Part shown: positions 20,621 through 31,639 of the stretch, piece by piece
Position numbering within the stretch: position 1 is the first letter of the stretch
Layout of the letters: every line of letters starts with the position of its first letter
Origin: Cricetomys ansorgei
Lineage: Eukaryota; Chordata; Mammalia; Rodentia; Nesomyidae
DNA length: 64,000 bases
Direction of reading: 5' to 3'
Assembly (NCBI GenBank): GCA_026225945.1
Contig: JAMJFZ010003163.1
Location: 23,189,001-23,253,000 of the forward strand
Made by a program: the position numbers and the translations under genes
Notes under the pieces: model-generated
What the model was told of the DNA's origin: nothing
Databases searched by the model: none
What the model saw: the letters and a program-made list of their open reading frames with translations, nothing else

Positions 20621-21084
20621 GTTTATTAATAGCTTCGTCCACAATTTGTCACTTTTTCTTGTTATTGTTGTTCTCATTTTACTGTTGATTTCTATATTAA
20701 GTCATCAGTTGACCTTCACTAAGTCTGACCGGTTTTCCTGCCTGCTCATGATACAGCCGTTCTTCTCTGACTGTGAGCATCCATTGCTGACCACACGTCT
20801 TCATCCCAGCTTTGATGACTCCGATCCCTGTTTCTTTACCTTGCAAAGGGAAACTGTAGTCCTCAGCTTGCTGTCAAAGAACTGCTGTGCTAGGCAAGGG
20901 TGCTGAGGATGAGAAATGAGGGAGAAAGTTCAAGGGCTGGGGAACTGTGGAATGAGAAGATGTAGGTGGTACAGGCTTTGATCCCAAAATCCGATGGCTT
21001 CCTCCTCGCAGCCGTCTTTGAAGCTGGCTGTGGCAGCACTTCGAATGCCTTCCACGGTTTCATAAGAGAATAATCACATCAGAT
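20621..21084. other. Non-coding DNA, nothing recognised
   Basis: Possibly the further end of the L1 fragment at the left edge (to about 20640). A 95-residue plus frame at 20619-20906 lacks a recognisable domain. Confidence 0.35.
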
Positions 21085-21160
21085 ACACCTTGCCAAGGAC
21101 CTGGCACCCACCTGCTCAGTAAATATTTGTGGAGTAAATAACTTAGCAGAATGAGTGAAA
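21085..21160 (+). mobile_element. L2 3' end
   Basis: 'ggacctggcacccacctgc' and 'tcagtaaatatttgtggag' match the L2 3' terminus (cctggcacatagtaggtgctcaataaat...). Short relic. Confidence 0.65.
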
Positions 21161-22690
21161 AGATAAGAGTAGTGGATAATAGACACACTCTCCCAGTAAG
21201 TCAAGCCTTGAGAAAGCAGAAATAGAAGACGTTATCTCTACCACCCGCCGATTCTTCCGCTCGTTTTATATCACCAGCAACTACTAATTCTTTTTCCTGC
21301 TTTCCTTTTCTTTTTTTTTCTCTTCTTTTACTTTTAATTACTAAGGCACCGATAAAATAAATACGCTAAGAGCAAAGGTTTCGTTTGCAACCTTGCCAAC
21401 GAGGAAGGTAGGGTAAAGCACCCATTTGTTCCACTTTGGAATCTATACTAATTCCACACCCAACCTCCCCTTAGTACAACAACTGCTTTGTTTACATACA
21501 TGATAGCTGTTTCTTTTAAAGTAACTATGTTTACACCCATCAAATATAATTGAGTACACACTAAACATCAGATACTATAAGTTCTTAGAAAAGAAAATTA
21601 GCCGTGTAAATTAGTCCGGAGAGGTTACGTCATACTGTAGGAAGGAGCATGCTCAGATATGTAAAACAGTGTTGATTTCTCTTTTGTACTGTGTATCCAC
21701 CACTGGCCAGCAGGAGGCTCTGCACGTCTGATTACTTGTTTCTGGGGTTCTGATTACTGGGGTTCCATGCTTCTGTGTTTCTGCGGCTCTGGGGAAGGAA
21801 GATAGTAAATCACATACTCATTCATTACATTAAGCTTCCACCTGGAAATGATGCATCACAACTGCTCACATTATATTGCCCACATCAAGTTTTAAAGGGG
21901 CTCGAGCCTTTACCTACCACATACTGGAGGGAAAAAAGAATTGAGATGTGTATCTACTACGTGACTGAGTACCCAAACTCACTCTCTGTCCCCTGGGAGG
22001 ACATATCTAAATTACTAGCTCAATAGCACTGTGCTACTCAACAGTTGGTCTAACAAAGGAGAGCTAGGGAATGAGTAACAGCTCGGTATCATCCACAGGA
22101 TGCTAGGCTGTGGAATGACTCATGCCCTGGTCGGGGCAGTACAAGATTTCATCACACTACACAGAATAGCATGCAATTCGAAACTTAGAATTTTTTTTTT
22201 TTTTACTGGAATTTTCCCTTTCAAATTCTACTTAACCACAACTAAGTGAAAACTCAAGAAAATAGACCCATGGATAAGGGATTACTGCTGTATATCGTAG
22301 AAGGAAAGACGGCATTCTATGCAATGAAGAACAGCAGGAACAGGTATGGGAAACACGCCTTGCCCTGGGCACACAGACACGGCATCCAGGTTGGCCAAAC
22401 AGAGGCTTTTCTCACCCAAACACGCACTCCCGGCTGTGCATGTGTGCAGATACAGTCACCACCACTATCATACTGGCTTCCAGTCTTCTAGAATACGTTC
22501 TCCAGTCAATGTCTTCTGTCTAATTGATTCTAAAACATCTTTGCTCCTCACAGAGATAATGTATGCACACTGTTGAGGGTGTCAGAACAGACAGCGGCCC
22601 AAGACTCCTGACTGTATGTACCATTAGCACTTCAGATGCTGGATTCACAGAATCCAAAAAGAACACAGGAGAAAGTCAGGAGTGATGGAA
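21161..22690. other. Long non-coding stretch with T-rich tracts
   Basis: No named repeat over 1.5 kb. Contains T-rich tracts at about 21310-21350 and 22190-22204 and a CTCF-like motif at 21707-21718. The 21240-21620 part is AT-rich and single-copy in appearance. Confidence 0.4.
21707..21718 (+). promoter_or_regulatory. CTCF-like motif
   Basis: The 12-mer CCAGCAGGAGGC fits the CTCF core CCASYAGRKGGC at all but one position (A at K). CTCF is a zinc-finger protein that anchors chromatin loops. One motif alone is weak evidence for binding. Confidence 0.3.
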
Positions 22691-22692
22691 AC

Positions 22693-22790
22693 ATGACTAA
22701 AACCGCAGCACTTAGGGAGCTAAGGCAGGAGGGTTATTGTGAATTTGGCACCAGCCTGGGCTGTGTAGGGAGACCCTGTCTTGAAGGAGA
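22693..22790 (+). mobile_element. B1/PB1 SINE fragment
   Basis: Plus-strand: 'cgcagcacttagggagc', 'taaggcaggagggttattg', 'gcaccagcctgggctgtg', 'gggagaccctgtcttgaa', in the normal B1 order. The 5' end is incomplete. Confidence 0.8.
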
Positions 22791-23954
22791 AGATGCAAGA
22801 GGAGGAGAAGAGAGATCAGAGCCAGGATAGCAGAGTGCTCAAAGGTCGTGGGATCAAATGGCAGCCTCACTGACACTCTTCAAGTCTAAGCACAGTCTGG
22901 AAAGAGGGCCACCCTATTTCATCATTTCCGCATAAAACGGTCCGGGACTTAAGATGGGACCATAAATCTGATGACTGGAATCTCCAGCTTTCCCACAGCC
23001 CCAGAGGGAAACTGAAGCATAGGTTAGACCAAAATGCTAGGACTCCGGTCACTACTGAGTCCTGCTTTCCTTCCCTTTACTTCTTTGTCCAGGAAGGGAC
23101 CGAGAACCCAGTGAGTGGTGAATAGTGTAAGGGGGTGTCCTTTCTCTCTCTGCATTCCCTCCCAGCCACTTTTCCCTCCCACTAGTCCCTCCTGTCTCCT
23201 TGTTTGTGATTCCTCGCTGCCTCAGACTACTCTGTCTTGTCTAACTATTGGAACCTTTGCCAAAACCTATATTTAGCTGCTGAAAAGCTCCTAGCCCGGA
23301 TGCCTCTGAAGTCAATGGTGGACTCTTTGAACAGGACCTTAGATTAAACATAAGCAGCAGAGAACATGAAACCACCTCTAGTCCATCTGTTGGAGTGAGA
23401 TGCACCTCCAAGCTGCCATCCCCATGTAAAACAGAAGATACGATTTATAATTTATAGCTCGCTGGTACAACCCTGATTGAAGCAAAGCACTTTGATGAGG
23501 AGTTGGTTTCATGCTAGTGTAGTGGAACACCACTCCAAATCAGAGAATATTTAGAACTCCAACTCCTCTGCCATGACTTTGAAGTAGAGAGATTTGTATT
23601 TTATGTGCGGAAAAAAGAAAGAGAGGAAGAAAAATGTGTGTAGACTCCAACACCCATGTGGTAGAAATACGAAAACATTTACATGTGTATCAGCACCAAA
23701 ATGTAATTACTGCATTAGGCCCTGAAAATATTTATAGACTCATATCTCATGTGGAAGACCTGGTTCCAATAATTCTCAGAAAATTGTGAAATTCAGACTT
23801 TGTTTTTTTGGGGACTAACTTAATTTATTTGAAATTGACAACACATGAAGGACAAAAAAAATCAAAGACCATCGACTTTCCATCACCCCAGCTAATGACC
23901 TAATAAAGTTGAGAGCAGTGTATATTGTGACTATACAGATGTAGGTCAGCACGG
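22791..23954. other. Non-coding DNA, partly unique-looking
   Basis: No repeat recognised. The part at 23560-23830 is AT-rich, free of repeats, and contains 'aaaatgtaattactgcatta' and 'ccaataattctc' strings that resemble conserved non-coding DNA. No exon recognised. Confidence 0.4.
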
Positions 23955-24265
23955 TCATTCTCGTCATTGTAACAAAATAATCAGATAGAAGCAATTTCAG
24001 GGAGAAACAGTTTTGGGGTGCTCACAATTCCGTGGTGGGGAGAGAAACTCCTGTCCACAAGCATGAGTGATTTGCTCAGATCTTGGTGAAGCAGGAAGCA
24101 AACAGAACACACAAGGAAACTGGGGGCCACAAGGCTCTCCCACCCAAGCGCCCTCCATCCTGGCTCCATCTTCTATAGGATCCACAACCTCCAAAAACAG
24201 CATCACTCCCTGGGTACAAAATGTTGAAGCACGTGAGCCTGTAGGAGACATTCCACCTCAATCCT
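23955..24265 (-). mobile_element. MaLR LTR
   Basis: Minus orientation: 'tcattgtaacaaaataatc' is the reversed 3' end, followed by 'aaacagttttggggtgctc', 'gcaggaagcaaacagaac' and, at the far end, 'gtgagcctgtaggagacatt'. This is the ORR1/MST-like order seen in reverse. Confidence 0.7.
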
Positions 24266-24730
24266 AACAGCCTCTGGCCTCCGTAGCCTCGAGGCCGTCT
24301 CACAATGTGTAAGATATTTAATCCAACTTCAAACCCCCCCCCAAGTCTTCACAGTTTTGACCCAAATCTCATAGCTACAAGCCCCTGTAAGATAACAAGG
24401 AAGTTCCATACCCCCATGGCACAGAGAAACATTTCCATCCTAATCAAGAAGTTAGAGTACAGAGAGAAAAGATCAAACAGAGACCACATCCCAGCAGGGT
24501 AAACCCCCTGCAACGCTTTATCCACAGCATCTGGGCCTTCTGGTGGCATCTTCTGCTCTCCGGTAGGCTTAGGCACAGCTCTCTCTTGAACCAGCTTCAC
24601 TCTGTTTTCATCTTTTCTCAGCAGAAGTTCCATGTTCTTGACATCTCCCAGTGTCTCCATGGCAACTTAGGCTCTACTTTCAGGGTTACATGCAAGGACC
24701 AGAATGGTCCAGATGGGGTGGGAGAGAAAA
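24266..24730 (-). mobile_element. Probable MaLR internal sequence
   Basis: Adjacent to the LTR above. Blocks such as 'agttccatgttcttgacatc' and 'agtgtctccatggcaac' resemble the non-coding internal region of rodent MaLRs. If correct, this is a partly internal-retaining copy rather than a solo LTR. Frames here are chance. Confidence 0.4.
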
Positions 24731-25620
24731 CAGAAGAACAATAAATTGCTTTTTGGAAGGTGATTCCTCCCATGTTTGAGAAAATACATATTATAGTGTA
24801 GTTAAAACATCAATCAAGCTAAATCTCTCCATTATTTCTCCTAGTGATGAAATCAGCCAATTTGTCAATACCATAATCAATAACTGGTGTCCATTGAATT
24901 CCTATGTACTAGATACCAACTAGAGTATGTATTGGGGCCACGGTTGCCATCTGATGGGCTTTGGGGACACGATTAGATGCCAAGGGCTCTGACCTAATGA
25001 ATGGATTTACCCCTTAAGGAGTTACAATGTGGTGGCTTTATTGGGAGACAGTGAGGAGTAGGCGGGGCTACTTGGAAGAAGTGATTTGGTGGGCTATATC
25101 TCCAAATGCTCCATCTTGTTCCCAGCCCTTTCCTGTTCTGCCCCAAGTCGGCTGTGAGTTTCGAATCAGCTCTGCCCCACCCACATGTTTCTGCCTCATG
25201 CTCTGCCTCACCATGGTCCAAGACAGTCAAGGACTGTGGATGACACCTCCAAACCATGATACACGGTGGCTGCTTCCTCCCTGAAGCGGTTTTCTCCAGT
25301 ATTTTATCACAGACACATGCAGCCTTCGTTCTGTATCAGCCTCACACAAGGTGAGCTCAGCTTGATGAGATACAGATCAGCTCAACACCCGCACGCTGAG
25401 AATCTATGAGGACCACAGGTCTACAGGAAAGAGGCTGCGGGAGAAGGCACGGCAGACAGCTCTGCGATCACTGTGGACTAACAAAGAATGGGACCGACAC
25501 TGCAAGATGGTACGTTCCAAGGCTTTGACTTCATTTTGAATTAACCAGAGTTAAGCTAAGTGTCTGACTTGAACAGGTAGAAATGGGACTGGAGAAAAAT
25601 GAATTCATAAACAAATGAAT
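24731..25620. other. Non-coding DNA, nothing recognised
   Basis: No repeat that I can name and no credible exon. Short frames on both strands at 24994-25284 overlap and are chance. Confidence 0.4.
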
Positions 25621-25624
25621 TAAC

Positions 25625-25825
25625 TTTCTGTGGGTGGTGCTGGAGTTCACACTCAGGTCCTTGTACGTGTTAGACAAGTGTTCCGCTGCTAACCTCTATT
25701 CACAGCTCTTGGCTTCTTGAGACAAAGCCTCACTGTATACCCTCACCGGCCTCAAATTTATAGTCCACCTTCCCCAGCTTTCCAAGCTCTGGGGTTACAG
25801 AAATACACCACCATACCTAGCTTTA
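25625..25825 (-). mobile_element. B4 SINE
   Basis: Minus-strand B4: ID half ('gtgctggagttcacactcag', 'gttagacaagtgttccgc') and B1-like half ('ttgagacaaagcctcactg', 'ctctggggttacagaaatac'). Confidence 0.75.
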
Positions 25826-25836
25826 GTTTACTAATA

Positions 25837-26227
25837 TGGTGGTTTGAATAAGAATGGATCTCATAGGATCACATATTGGAATGCTCAGTCACCAAGGAGC
25901 GGCCCTATTTGAAAGGATTAGAAGGATTAGGAGGTGTGGCCTTTTTAGAGGAAGTGTCAATGGGGGTGGGCTGTGAGGTTTCAAAGGTCCATGTCAAACC
26001 CAGTCTGCTCTCTCCTTCTCTCTTTCTCTCTCTTTCTGCCTATGGATCAGGGTATAGCTCTCAGCTACTGCTCCAGCACCTGCCTGTAATGTCACCATGT
26101 CCCTTGCCATGATGATAATGGAATAAGCCCCTGAAACTATAAGTAAGCCCCCAGTTAAATGCTTTCTCTTATAATCATTGCCTTGGTCTTGGTGTCTCTT
26201 CACAGCAATAGAAAAATAACTAACACA
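25837..26227 (+). mobile_element. Complete MaLR LTR (ORR1/MT group) with target duplication
   Basis: A 391-base solo LTR, starting 'tggtggtttgaataag' and ending 'ataactaacaca'. The 7-mer actaata occurs on both sides (25830-25836 and 26228-26234), so both ends are intact. Diagnostic blocks: 'attaggaggtgtggcc', 'agctactgctccagcacc', 'ccatgatgataatgg', 'gtgtctcttcacagcaata'. MaLR LTRs can act as promoters in rodent oocytes and embryos (established knowledge). Confidence 0.92.
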
Positions 26228-26234
26228 ACTAATA

Positions 26235-27175
26235 AGAGCCAAGATTACAGATGCTAGAAGAGAAAACACAGCCATACTCAAGACATAGATTGAAGAAGCT
26301 TGCTTCTGATGAGTGTGCTCAAAGGTCTTGTTTCAGCCAAAGAACTGTGAGCAGAAGTGCAGTGACAATTCAGGGTAGAAGCTTTAAGGGGTGGTGAGTG
26401 ACTGGTTCTGACCTTTGTCTATCATGTCAAATGCTGGCTGCTTATTCATTCCAGGTGGTGGGAGAGGACCAGGACAGGGCCCAAATGGCCCACTGGATCC
26501 AGAACATGATCCAGGCAGGATCCTCAGAAGCCCCTGAGATGGGGAAAATGTCCATGCAGCAGAATCAAGTCCAACCTACAAAGACAAGATGGAGAAAGAT
26601 GGAGCTAGGGAAGAAAGGCACGGGAGGTAGTCGTCCTGAGTATCTGCCCAGGGTTTACTTTCAGTTCTCCAGTACAACTCAGCTTTGCTAGTGAGCCTCG
26701 AGCTCCCAATTCCATCTGACGATTTTCAGCAGGAAGCCAAGGAAAGGGAGCACAGCCTTCTGTGAGCGTGATCCCAAACAGCAGCGAAGTACTTGAAAGA
26801 GGAAATATTCTCTGCAAGGGCTCAGCATTGTTATTTAGCACAGATGTCTGCATCCACTTGACATAAAGAGATTCAATTAAACCACCGGGCCACTGTTTCA
26901 CGATATAACCATCAGACTTGTTCTAAAGGGTCAAGGCATGGTGGGAATATTTAACTTCTGGTAGGAGCAGAGAGTAATTGGAGCAAGCTGGAAGATGTTT
27001 CTGATCCGAAAGATGAGGTGATCATTTAGCAGAGGAGCTCGTGGGCAAGACCGGCCATAGGGGAATAGTGACCTTCATGGGCTTGTCTAAGGAGCCCAGG
27101 AGAAGTGACCCCTCAGCAAGGACAGACTGAAAAGCTCAGAAACAACAGGTGCTCTTGCATGGACCTCAGCCTGAG
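26235..27175. other. Non-coding DNA, nothing recognised
   Basis: No repeat family or exon recognised over about 940 bases. Plus frame at 26398-26691 and minus frame at 26605-26901 overlap and are unsupported. Confidence 0.4.
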
Positions 27176-27177
27176 GC

Positions 27178-27280
27178 TGAGAAAACTCACGTGGGCACCA
27201 CTAGGTAAGGTAATCTCAGCACTTAGGAGGTAGAGACTGAAGGATCAGAGTTCAAAGCCAGCCTGAGACAACAAAATAGA
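27178..27280 (+). mobile_element. B1 SINE fragment
   Basis: Plus-strand B1 remnant: 'ggtaatctcagcacttagg', 'ggatcagagttcaaagcc', 'agcctgagacaaca'. It runs into an A/C-rich tail and then the CA array. Confidence 0.7.
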
Positions 27281-27302
27281 CAGATACATCCAGCCCCTCC
27301 CT

Positions 27303-27364
27303 CCCACCTCAACACACACACACATACACGCACGCACGCACACGCACACGCACACACACACACG
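27303..27364 (+). repeat. (CA)n with CG interruptions
   Basis: CA microsatellite with 'cgcacgcacgcacacg' interruptions. It directly follows a B1 tail, a common place for such arrays to start. Alternating purine-pyrimidine with CG steps favours Z-DNA. Confidence 0.95.
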
Positions 27365-27631
27365 AAGCATTGGCAGTCTTGTATGTCAGTATTGCAGATG
27401 ACAGTATTGTAGGTCTGGGAAGCTGAACCGGAAGCTTAGAGCTCTCTGACTCAGCCATATCATCCCCTACTTCCTGTTTTCCATGGGACTATTCTACTCA
27501 GTCAATGCTCGATGCTCTGATTACCAGAAAGGTGGATGAAGGTAAAAAAGCTAACACAGAGAAGGGGAAGAAGGCTTACTTCAGGTGTCAGGGACAGAGA
27601 TGACGGGCAAACGTTCCAGGGTAACAGGTAA

Positions 27632-27745
27632 GTATGCGGGGCTGGGGTTTACTACATAGCCCAGGAGGGACTTGAATTCATGATCCTCCTGCTCCAGGCT
27701 CCAGAGTGCTGGGATGAGGGGCGTGTATCATCATACCTGACCTAC
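27632..27745 (-). mobile_element. B1 SINE fragment
   Basis: Minus-strand: 'ctacatagcccaggaggg', 'cttgaattcatgatcctcc', 'gagtgctgggatgaggggcg', all B1 blocks in reverse order. Confidence 0.8.
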
Positions 27746-27789
27746 TTGAGTCCTTGGTGGCAAGCTATTTTTAAATCTTAATAGCCAGG

Positions 27790-27855
27790 AACTTAATTGA
27801 TGTTGCTTTACAGATGTAACTAAGGGAAGTAAATGACTTGCCCTGTTAGAGAGCA
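27790..27855 (-). mobile_element. Possible MIR fragment
   Basis: 'gctttacagatgtaactaag' and 'gtaaatgacttgccctg' resemble the reversed MIR core (ttacagatgaggaaactg... aagtgacttgcccaagg). Weak. Confidence 0.45.
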
Positions 27856-29504
27856 GCCTTACCCAATGCCTTACCCACCTGACTTTCAGAGACACACTCT
27901 TCCAGGATAACACCCCCTGGTATTCACCTTAGAGCAACCATGTAGCTCCCAGACAGTGCATGTGTGTAAACAGGCTCCTGGTGAGCCTGAATGTCTTTGA
28001 AAATGTAAGAATAACCTAGACTCGCTACCTGTCTGGATTTGGATTGTGAAGTTGTCCACCCTGCCAACAGGAAAACAGGCCAGAGACGATGGTCTTCTGC
28101 TGTCACTTATCAAATACCCAGCATGCTCTGGGGGTCAGCCTTACTTCTACTTTCAATCTCGGGTTCTCACCTGACATCTCACCAGCGTAGCTTGAACAGC
28201 CAGCCAACATGTCAAACTCACCATGACCCCTCTACATGCTTGCTCTTCCGCTTCCAGATCGCTCCCCATCCCTGCCCAGTCTCCGTTCTCCCAACAAAGG
28301 GCACCACCAAACCTCCAGCCTAGAGCTTTGGAGGTGTCTGAATGGGATCTTTCTACCAGCAGACCCCACACAAAGATTGGAATGGGACCATCAAAAGAAG
28401 CAGTGACAGGAAATGGGGAAGCAAGACAGGAAGTAGGTGGGTATACTGTCACTGTGAGCCCTTGAGGCTTTGCATGGTCAGGGATTCTGGAGGCTAGTAT
28501 AGATGTCAGGCATCAGAGTTAGCTCCCCTGGGTGTGGAAAACTAGGCTGTGAATATACTAGCTCCCGTCATCTGTAGTGAAGGCCGTTCTGGGGCTCCTT
28601 CAGTCCTGCCTTAGGCTCACGGATACAGGGGCAGAGTGTGTTCAGCAGTCAGAGGAAGCCTTCAGACAAGATGGCCTGGTTGGCTCCAGAAGTGAGGGCA
28701 GAAGAGTAAGGAGAATATAAGGTGGGGCTTTGACAATGGCAGTAACAGAATCTCTAACACGGGCAACCCCTTCCTATACTGCAATAGCTCAGTGTGACAT
28801 TACAAATTCCAACGGATCTGCTTTGAAAATGTAGTCTAGAGTTGATTGTCTTTTGTTTTTTTGTTTTTTGTTTTTTTTTTTGCAGAAATTTAAGCTCCAA
28901 TAAGCTCTTCAGTATACAGTTGTGTTAACTGTCCCACCCTCACTCCCTCCCCCCACCCCCCTCCCCCAGTAGTCTCCCTGTAAGTCATTCTACTTCCCTC
29001 AGGGCATAGTAAGAAAAGGAAATAGAGACCCCGATGTTCTCTAAAGACCTGTGAGCCCCCGTGGGTGGAGGCGACATCAATGGTGAGTCGCTATCCTGTC
29101 TGCAATTAGATTTTTTCTTTCCTTACGTTGTGTCTAAGGTGTGGTATGGTACCCAGAATCCCTTAGATGTTTTGATAGGTTCTATGTATTTAGCCCTAGC
29201 TTCTGTGTTTGTCTCTGGAAGGCTCCAGGGCCTGCGGAAGAGCAAAGCCCTGCACATTTGCTTCCTGTCAATGCACACTGCCAATGGTGCAGGAGTAAAG
29301 CCAGGCACCCTGCTGCAAAGAGAGGCAGGACCTCTGGACCCTTGGGCTTGACCTGGCTTCTTCCCCTCTCCCACTTACTTCCCCGTTCCCTCACCACTAT
29401 CTTCCGAAAGTGCTTCCTTAATGAACCCCTGCCCCAGAAACCTTGTCTCAGCATCTTCTTCTGGGGGAAATACGAGCAAAGGCACTTGTTGTTTATTTCC
29501 TTTC
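27856..29504. other. Non-coding DNA with T-rich tract and C-rich G4 element
   Basis: No named repeat over 1.6 kb. T-rich tract with repeated GTTTTTT at about 28850-28883. A compact C-rich element at 28945-28967 is listed separately. Open frames of 75-127 residues at 28039-29524 overlap on both strands and lack domains. Confidence 0.4.
28945..28967 (-). promoter_or_regulatory. Compact G-quadruplex motif (minus strand)
   Basis: C runs of 3, 6, 6 and 5 are separated by single bases (T, A, T). On the minus strand this gives four G runs with one-base loops, the most stable class of parallel G-quadruplex. Folding is known for such motifs; any role here is unknown. Confidence 0.7.
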
Positions 29505-29625
29505 CTCTATCTGTAAGCTTTTGAGGGCAGGGAGTTTTATTCAGTTTTATATTCTCAGCACCTGGAACAGTGCCTTGCATACAGAAGGAGCTCAATAAAT
29601 ACATATTGAGTAGCTGCATAAATGT
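29505..29625 (+). mobile_element. L2 3' end
   Basis: 'gtaagcttttgagggcaggg', 'tctcagcacctggaacagtg', 'ccttgcatacagaaggagc', 'tcaataaatacatattgag' reproduce the L2 3' terminus in order. One of the clearest L2 pieces here. Confidence 0.9.
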
Positions 29626-30156
29626 TTGCTCATTGGCAGAAATAAATCGCCACCCTTTCTAAAGAGTGCTCTCCCTGTTCCATTTTATGGGCCACTATAT
29701 TACTAGCGTCATCAATAACGAAAAGCTGATGCTCAGTTAGCATTTACTGATCAATTCTTACAGCTCTTGTCTGCTCTACTTAGCAACTTTTTTTTTTTTT
29801 TAACGAAACTGCTCATGTGTCTGACCTCTCACCGTGTTGTCAGCCTAATGGTCTGGCCCTGAGGGAACGGGGCTAGACAGATCCCAGACAGATAGGGAAA
29901 GGGACCACAGATAGATAGGTAATCAAGATGACAAACTTCCAGCTTCTTCCCCAGCTTCCTGTCAGAGACAGGTCTAGTAGCCTTTTTCTCCTACAAATGG
30001 CTCCCCTCCAAAGCTGACAGGTCCAGGCTAGCCAGAGATGCTCAAGGCCATAAACTTTTAAATTAAACTTTTAGACAAGTTTACCTGATGCTAAGAGCCT
30101 GTCCGCTCCCTTCCTTTGCTTAAGCTGACCAACCCAAAATTAGAGGAAGGGGACCT
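29626..30156. other. Non-coding DNA, probably repeat-derived
   Basis: No family named. A T run lies near 29788-29801. The right part may belong with the dispersed repeat that follows. Confidence 0.35.
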
Positions 30157-30230
30157 GCCCAGGCAGCCCTTCCTCCAGCAGTACACAAAACAACCATTTT
30201 CAACATAACTGGAAATTAACTTCCACAACA
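30157..30230 (+). repeat. Dispersed repeat shared with 52570-52638
   Basis: About 70 bases, from 'gcccaggcagcccttcc' through 'cacaaaacaaccatttt' and 'aacataact', recur in the same orientation at 52570-52638. Likely part of an LTR or internal ERV sequence that I cannot name. Confidence 0.75.
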
Positions 30231-31639
30231 TCTCTTCCTTTCTGTAAGCCAATAATTCTTTTTTTTTTTTTGCTTTATCTCTACAACACAATTCAACACT
30301 ACACTAGCAAAACTATCTAAAAGAGGTACAACCATAATGTTTGCCAAGATGCACAGGATCAGATGAAACCAAACATCTATCAAGCTTTTCACAATCTCCC
30401 TGGATAGCAGAAAACCATTATCAATGTCCAATTATCTGGAATTCACTCACAACCTCCTGGACTCCTCCAAAGGACTTGGGTCACTTCTCTGGTTCTGACC
30501 TCTGCAGAAACCAGGTAGCTCAGACGTGTCCTTCTTTTCTCATAAAGCCTTTAACATGCAGCATTGTTGCAATAAGAAAACCTTGTTTCGGAGTATAAAG
30601 AAAGCAAGCCACTGGTGCCATCACGGGTGCCCACTCTCAAGACTTCTGAGCTAATACTAATTCTGTCCCTGCTCCAAGTACATCAGATGCAAGAATGAGG
30701 GATTTAAGCTTCCACACATGACCTTTCTGGATAGGACCAACCTTCCAACAGTCCACAGGGCAGAGTGAAGTCCAAGCATAGGTTCTGGGGTTTCTGGGGT
30801 AGAGAAAGTCTCCTGAGAGAGTTGGGGTCCTGAGGATGGGGGCAGACACTGGGAGACTTGAGGGTGGACAGGTAAAGCTCCTCGGGCACTGTTGGACAGA
30901 AGGGACCACTGGAATAAGATAAGGACCACATGTACAAGAGAAGGCTCTGTGTCGGGGGATGGGGCATGAGGGTAGGAAGACTTAGGAGTGCAAGGAGAGA
31001 AAGCCTGTGCGACTGTGTGAGGGGACAGGAACAGGTGGGAGGGCCAGGGGGTGAATGAAGAGACAAAGAAGGTGGGGGGCTAGGGTGTTTGGAGAGTTTT
31101 GTTTTCCTTTTAACTCAACGGGCCAAAAAGAAGAATCCAGGCAGTGTTTGGTCATAGAGGCAAACACGGATCTGCGAGAGTCTGAGCCCAGGGGGCACGG
31201 AAGGCTCCGAGGAAGATTCAGGTTTTATAGGCATGCAAAAGTTTAGGGAACAGGAGCACTAGGTCCTAGTAGGATGAAAGAGGTTCTGGGAGAGTATGAG
31301 GTCACAGTGTAGAGGGAGAAGCATCTGGGTCCATCTGGGACAGAGTTCTAACAGCAGGTCGGAGCCGGAGGGCATTATCGAATTAGGGAACTGATTCTTA
31401 TGGGGTCATGTAACTTAATTCAGAGGTTCAAAGAGAATTTGCCAACAGTACAAGTTTTCTGAATGCATAATGACCAACAAATAATTTTAAAAATCAAACG
31501 TGTAATGAATCCAGGATGTTTCTGGCAGCTTTGGTTCCTGTTGCATCACGTGACTTCATGGCAAGCTTGGTTCCTAACACACATGCGCGGTTTATTCACT
31601 GTGCTTCCGGAAGTCTGTTGGACACCTCTCAGCTCAGGT
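30231..31639. other. Non-coding DNA, no named repeat
   Basis: The left part (30240-30600) may continue the unidentified dispersed repeat. The rest (30600-31460) is G-rich on the plus strand with many GGG runs. Overlapping minus frames of 90-120 residues at 30637-31066 are low-complexity proline-rich shadows of this G-rich DNA. Confidence 0.4.
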
